Shown: positions 62,891 to 64,000 of the stretch, piece after piece | Layout of the letters: each line of letters opens with the position of its first letter | Position numbering within the stretch: position 1 is the stretch's first letter | From: Hymenolepis diminuta | Taxonomy: Eukaryota > Platyhelminthes > Cestoda > Cyclophyllidea > Hymenolepididae | Direction of reading: 5' to 3' | Assembly: GCA_900708905.1 (NCBI GenBank) | Contig: CAADRB010000074.1 | Location: 298,236-362,235 of the forward strand | Length of the DNA stretch: 64,000 nucleotides | Program-made: the position numbers and the translations under genes | The notes under the pieces: generated by a model | Told to the model about the DNA's origin: nothing | Database searches by the model: none | What the model saw: only the letters and a program-made list of their open reading frames with translations

Positions 62891-64000
62891 CTGAAAGGGA
62901 AAAAAAACACTTAAAATGTATATCGCTAGCCTACTTTAAACACTATAAGTATAAAGGTGATAAAGTTTATAGAATGTCTCAAGCATAAAATTATTAAAAC
63001 TTAGGTATTAAATTTGTGACGACTAGCAAAAACTAATGTGTTCCCATTCTATGAGAATTCAGTTATGCGCTCTGGCTCGCACACTCAAGTCTCGTGATCA
63101 GTGACGCAAAATCGTTAAGAAGTCCATTAATGTGAAAATTCATTGAAGTGTTTTCCACCTCGCCTTCCATCTAGAAATTATTCACTAAGAGAATTCTTTC
63201 CGGGTGGTCTAAATTAAGAACAGCAGCAATATAAAAAAGACGACCAAATCTTAAATGACGGACCACCCATATTACTGAAAGCATTAAGGAGAACGTCAGA
63301 GGAAGAAAACCCGGCGCGCCAAAAAGATCACAATTATCAGGAGAAATGAAAACAAAGTTGAATCAGACCTCCGATGGATAGCAGAGGAACGAAACCAAGA
63401 TTAAATAATAAATTATGATCCATTACAAATGGAGATGGGCTCAATCAATCCAGTTGTCTATTTTCATTTCAGAATTAAAACAACTAGTCAGCAGAGTAAG
63501 TATAAAACTACTGAAAGAGAAGGATACCATTGCAACCTAGATTTTTTTATCGTAAAAAAGCATCTGAACATAGGGAACAGTAAAATAACTAAATAAGAAG
63601 TGAAGGTAAAGGACCGAGTAGAATTTGAGAATAAGGTTAGAACATCAACAGAGTCTTCATTTAATTTCACGGATCAAGGTGTACACATTTTATTTAATGA
63701 ATATAGTTCGCCGCTTGAAGCCTTTTTCATAATGATGTATGAAATAGAGTAATTATAATGAATTACAAGCAAATTACGATACAACTAAAAAGCCGAACAC
63801 TCGAATAAGCTTGATTTTCATTTAAGTTAGGCAGATGGATCAGAAGTAGCTATATTTTCCCATGCCCAGAGAGCCTAGTAAATATTTACTACCTAGGAAT
63901 GTGGCCCACAATGGATTATGTCTGATACGGGAGAAAGAAAACAAACGGTGGAACAGCAGAGATTTACCCATATGCCGAAAAGGGAAATATTTTCAGAGGG
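62891..64000. other. Probable intron of the Ser-rich gene, no exon seen
   Basis: The exon at 62890-62661 starts with an acceptor in phase, so the gene continues upstream. Up to the window edge I found no frame with the same Ser/Lys-rich character and good splice borders, so this is probably a long intron. Confidence 0.45.

Overview
This is eukaryotic, animal DNA: AT-rich, intron-containing and loaded with decayed retroelements. I infer a parasitic flatworm, probably a schistosome-like trematode. The best clue is the fully reconstructed VAC14 gene. Its first five introns are only 33-42 nt, while introns 7-10 are 0.76-1.7 kb; tiny 5' introns followed by long downstream ones are a known schistosome-type pattern. 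The RTE-type LINE, Ty3/gypsy and mariner fossils fit such a genome. No species is claimed.

Layout. 1-34.8 kb is gene-poor. It holds two short intronless ORFs that may be distant relatives of each other (6.0 and 19.5 kb), two orphan exon candidates (23.8 and 24.45 kb), several repeat families, a decayed minus-strand gypsy element (about 14-16.8 kb), an RTE-like reverse transcriptase fossil (29.1-30.1 kb), scattered LTRs of one family (7.6, 12.2, 13.1, 30.2, 34.1 kb) and a gutted LTR element (33.0-34.5 kb).

34.9-51.2 kb is the gene-rich core. VAC14 lies on the minus strand (16 exons, 796 aa, complete, with a mariner fossil and a tRNA-like SINE in its introns). About 365 bp away, diverging from it, is a plus-strand locus with a 40-aa membrane ORF, a serine-rich two-exon ORF and a short-chain dehydrogenase (SDR7C/RDH-like) whose NAD-binding and catalytic residues are nearly all replaced. 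Next comes a minus-strand five-exon gene for a 222-aa basic/acidic nuclear-type protein.

53-64 kb holds uncertain minus-strand exons, a second LINE fossil (55.8-56.8 kb), an assembly gap (59158-59454), and the 3' part of a minus-strand gene for a Ser/Lys/His-rich, nuclear-looking protein that runs off the right edge.

How the genes relate. VAC14 is the scaffold of the PIKfyve-FIG4 complex that makes PI(3,5)P2 on endolysosomes. The neighbours show no obvious functional link to it; head-to-head spacing suggests a shared promoter at most. The most unusual items are the apparent SDR pseudoenzyme and the ambiguous exon architecture at its 5' end.
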